This document shows, one piece after another, positions 4,716 through 5,180 of a stretch of DNA of 5,180 bases. Source of the stretch: an uncultured Prevotella sp. Its GTDB lineage: Bacteria > Bacteroidota > Bacteroidia > Bacteroidales > Bacteroidaceae. Position numbers and translations under genes: made by a program. The notes under the pieces were generated by a model. It was not told the DNA's origin and searched no databases. It saw only the letters and a list, made by a program, of their open reading frames with translations. The stretch is taken from positions 1 through 5,180 of the forward strand of contig USCX01000093.1 of the NCBI GenBank assembly GCA_900553285.1, given 5' to 3'. The stretch's first letter is position 1. Every line of letters begins with the position of its first letter.

Positions 4716-5180
4716 ATGAAGAAACTCTACATAGAGACTTACGGCTGCCAGATGAACGTGGCCGACAGCGAGGTGGTGGCCTCGGTGATGCGCATGGCGG
4801 GCTACGAGCCCTGCGAGGCGGAGGCGGACGCCGATGCCGTCTTCCTGAACACCTGTTCCGTGCGCGACAATGCTGAGCAGAAGATCCTGCACCGTCTTGA
4901 AGCCCTGACGGCCCAGCGCCGCAAGGGCCGCCGGCTCATCATCGGCGTGCTGGGCTGCATGGCCGAGCGCGTCAAGGACGACTTGCTCAACCGCCACGGG
5001 GCCGATCTCGTGGCCGGTCCTGACGCCTACCTTTCGCTGCCCGACCTCGTGGCCCAGGCCGAAACCGGGCAGAAGGCCATCAATATCGAGCTTTCGACCA
5101 CGGAGACCTACCGCGACGTCGTGCCCGACCGCTATTGCGGCAGCCGGCTTTCCGGCTTTGTCAGCATCATGCGCGGCTGC
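4716..5180 (+). CDS. miaB: MiaB, tRNA-2-methylthio-N6-dimethylallyladenosine synthase (partial, N-terminal part)
   Basis: MiaB is a radical-SAM methylthiotransferase that adds a methylthio group to C2 of N6-isopentenyladenosine at tRNA position 37. The 155 residues visible cover the N-terminal UPF0004 domain, whose three cysteines bind the auxiliary iron-sulfur cluster: Cys11 in YGCQMN, Cys47 in NTCSVRDNAE and Cys81 in GVLGCMAER. The spacing is normal for the family. The segment GADLVAGPDAYLSLPDL (95-111) is typical of MiaB rather than RimO or MtaB. The window ends exactly at Cys155 of IMRGC, the first cysteine of the radical-SAM CxxxCxxC motif, so the catalytic barrel and TRAM domain are out of view. 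The ATG at 4716 gives the family-typical start MKKLYIETYGCQMN. It is transcribed away from the ftsX operon. Confidence 0.96.
   Translation, partial: MKKLYIETYGCQMNVADSEVVASVMRMAGYEPCEAEADADAVFLNTCSVRDNAEQKILHRLEALTAQRRKGRRLIIGVLGCMAERVKDDLLNRHGADLVAGPDAYLSLPDLVAQAETGQKAINIELSTTETYRDVVPDRYCGSRLSGFVSIMRGC

Overview
The window looks like chromosomal core DNA from a GC-rich member of the Bacteroidales. The MiaB N-terminus and the FtsX C-terminus remind me most of Prevotella-type proteins, but that is memory-based and only moderately sure. Three things support the phylum: the gene order ftsX, DUF3098, uppP, truB, queA, folK; two perfect TAnnTTTG-type -7 promoter elements; and start codons that mostly lack Shine-Dalgarno sequences.

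Positions 1-4209 are a tightly packed minus-strand operon. In transcription order it holds ftsX (broken by a one-base frameshift in this sequence), a small DUF3098 membrane protein, uppP (undecaprenyl-diphosphate phosphatase), truB (tRNA pseudouridine-55 synthase), queA (queuosine pathway) and folK (running off the left edge). Intergenic gaps after ftsX and onward are 57, 4, 9, 23 and 8 bp. The operon mixes envelope and division functions with tRNA modification and folate synthesis. I read it as a conserved housekeeping cluster rather than a single pathway.

Positions 4210-4715 are a divergent intergenic region of about 500 bp. A -7 box facing left serves ftsX and one facing right serves miaB. 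Between them lies the most unusual feature of the window: nine contiguous 21-bp units on one unbroken grid (4414-4602). Four are of a TTCRCAnnGTGAA type and five of a CGCCCTGAC type. The first four are also bounded by a perfect 18-bp inverted repeat, making an 88-bp imperfect palindrome. The same stretch is open in one plus-strand frame, as heptapeptide repeats, up to an ATGA overlap with miaB. I cannot tell whether this is an operator array, a structured RNA, a variable tandem repeat or a small coding gene.

Positions 4716-5180 are the start of miaB (tRNA-2-methylthio-N6-isopentenyladenosine synthase) on the plus strand, cut by the window edge at the first radical-SAM cysteine. With truB and queA it makes three tRNA-modification genes in 5 kb.
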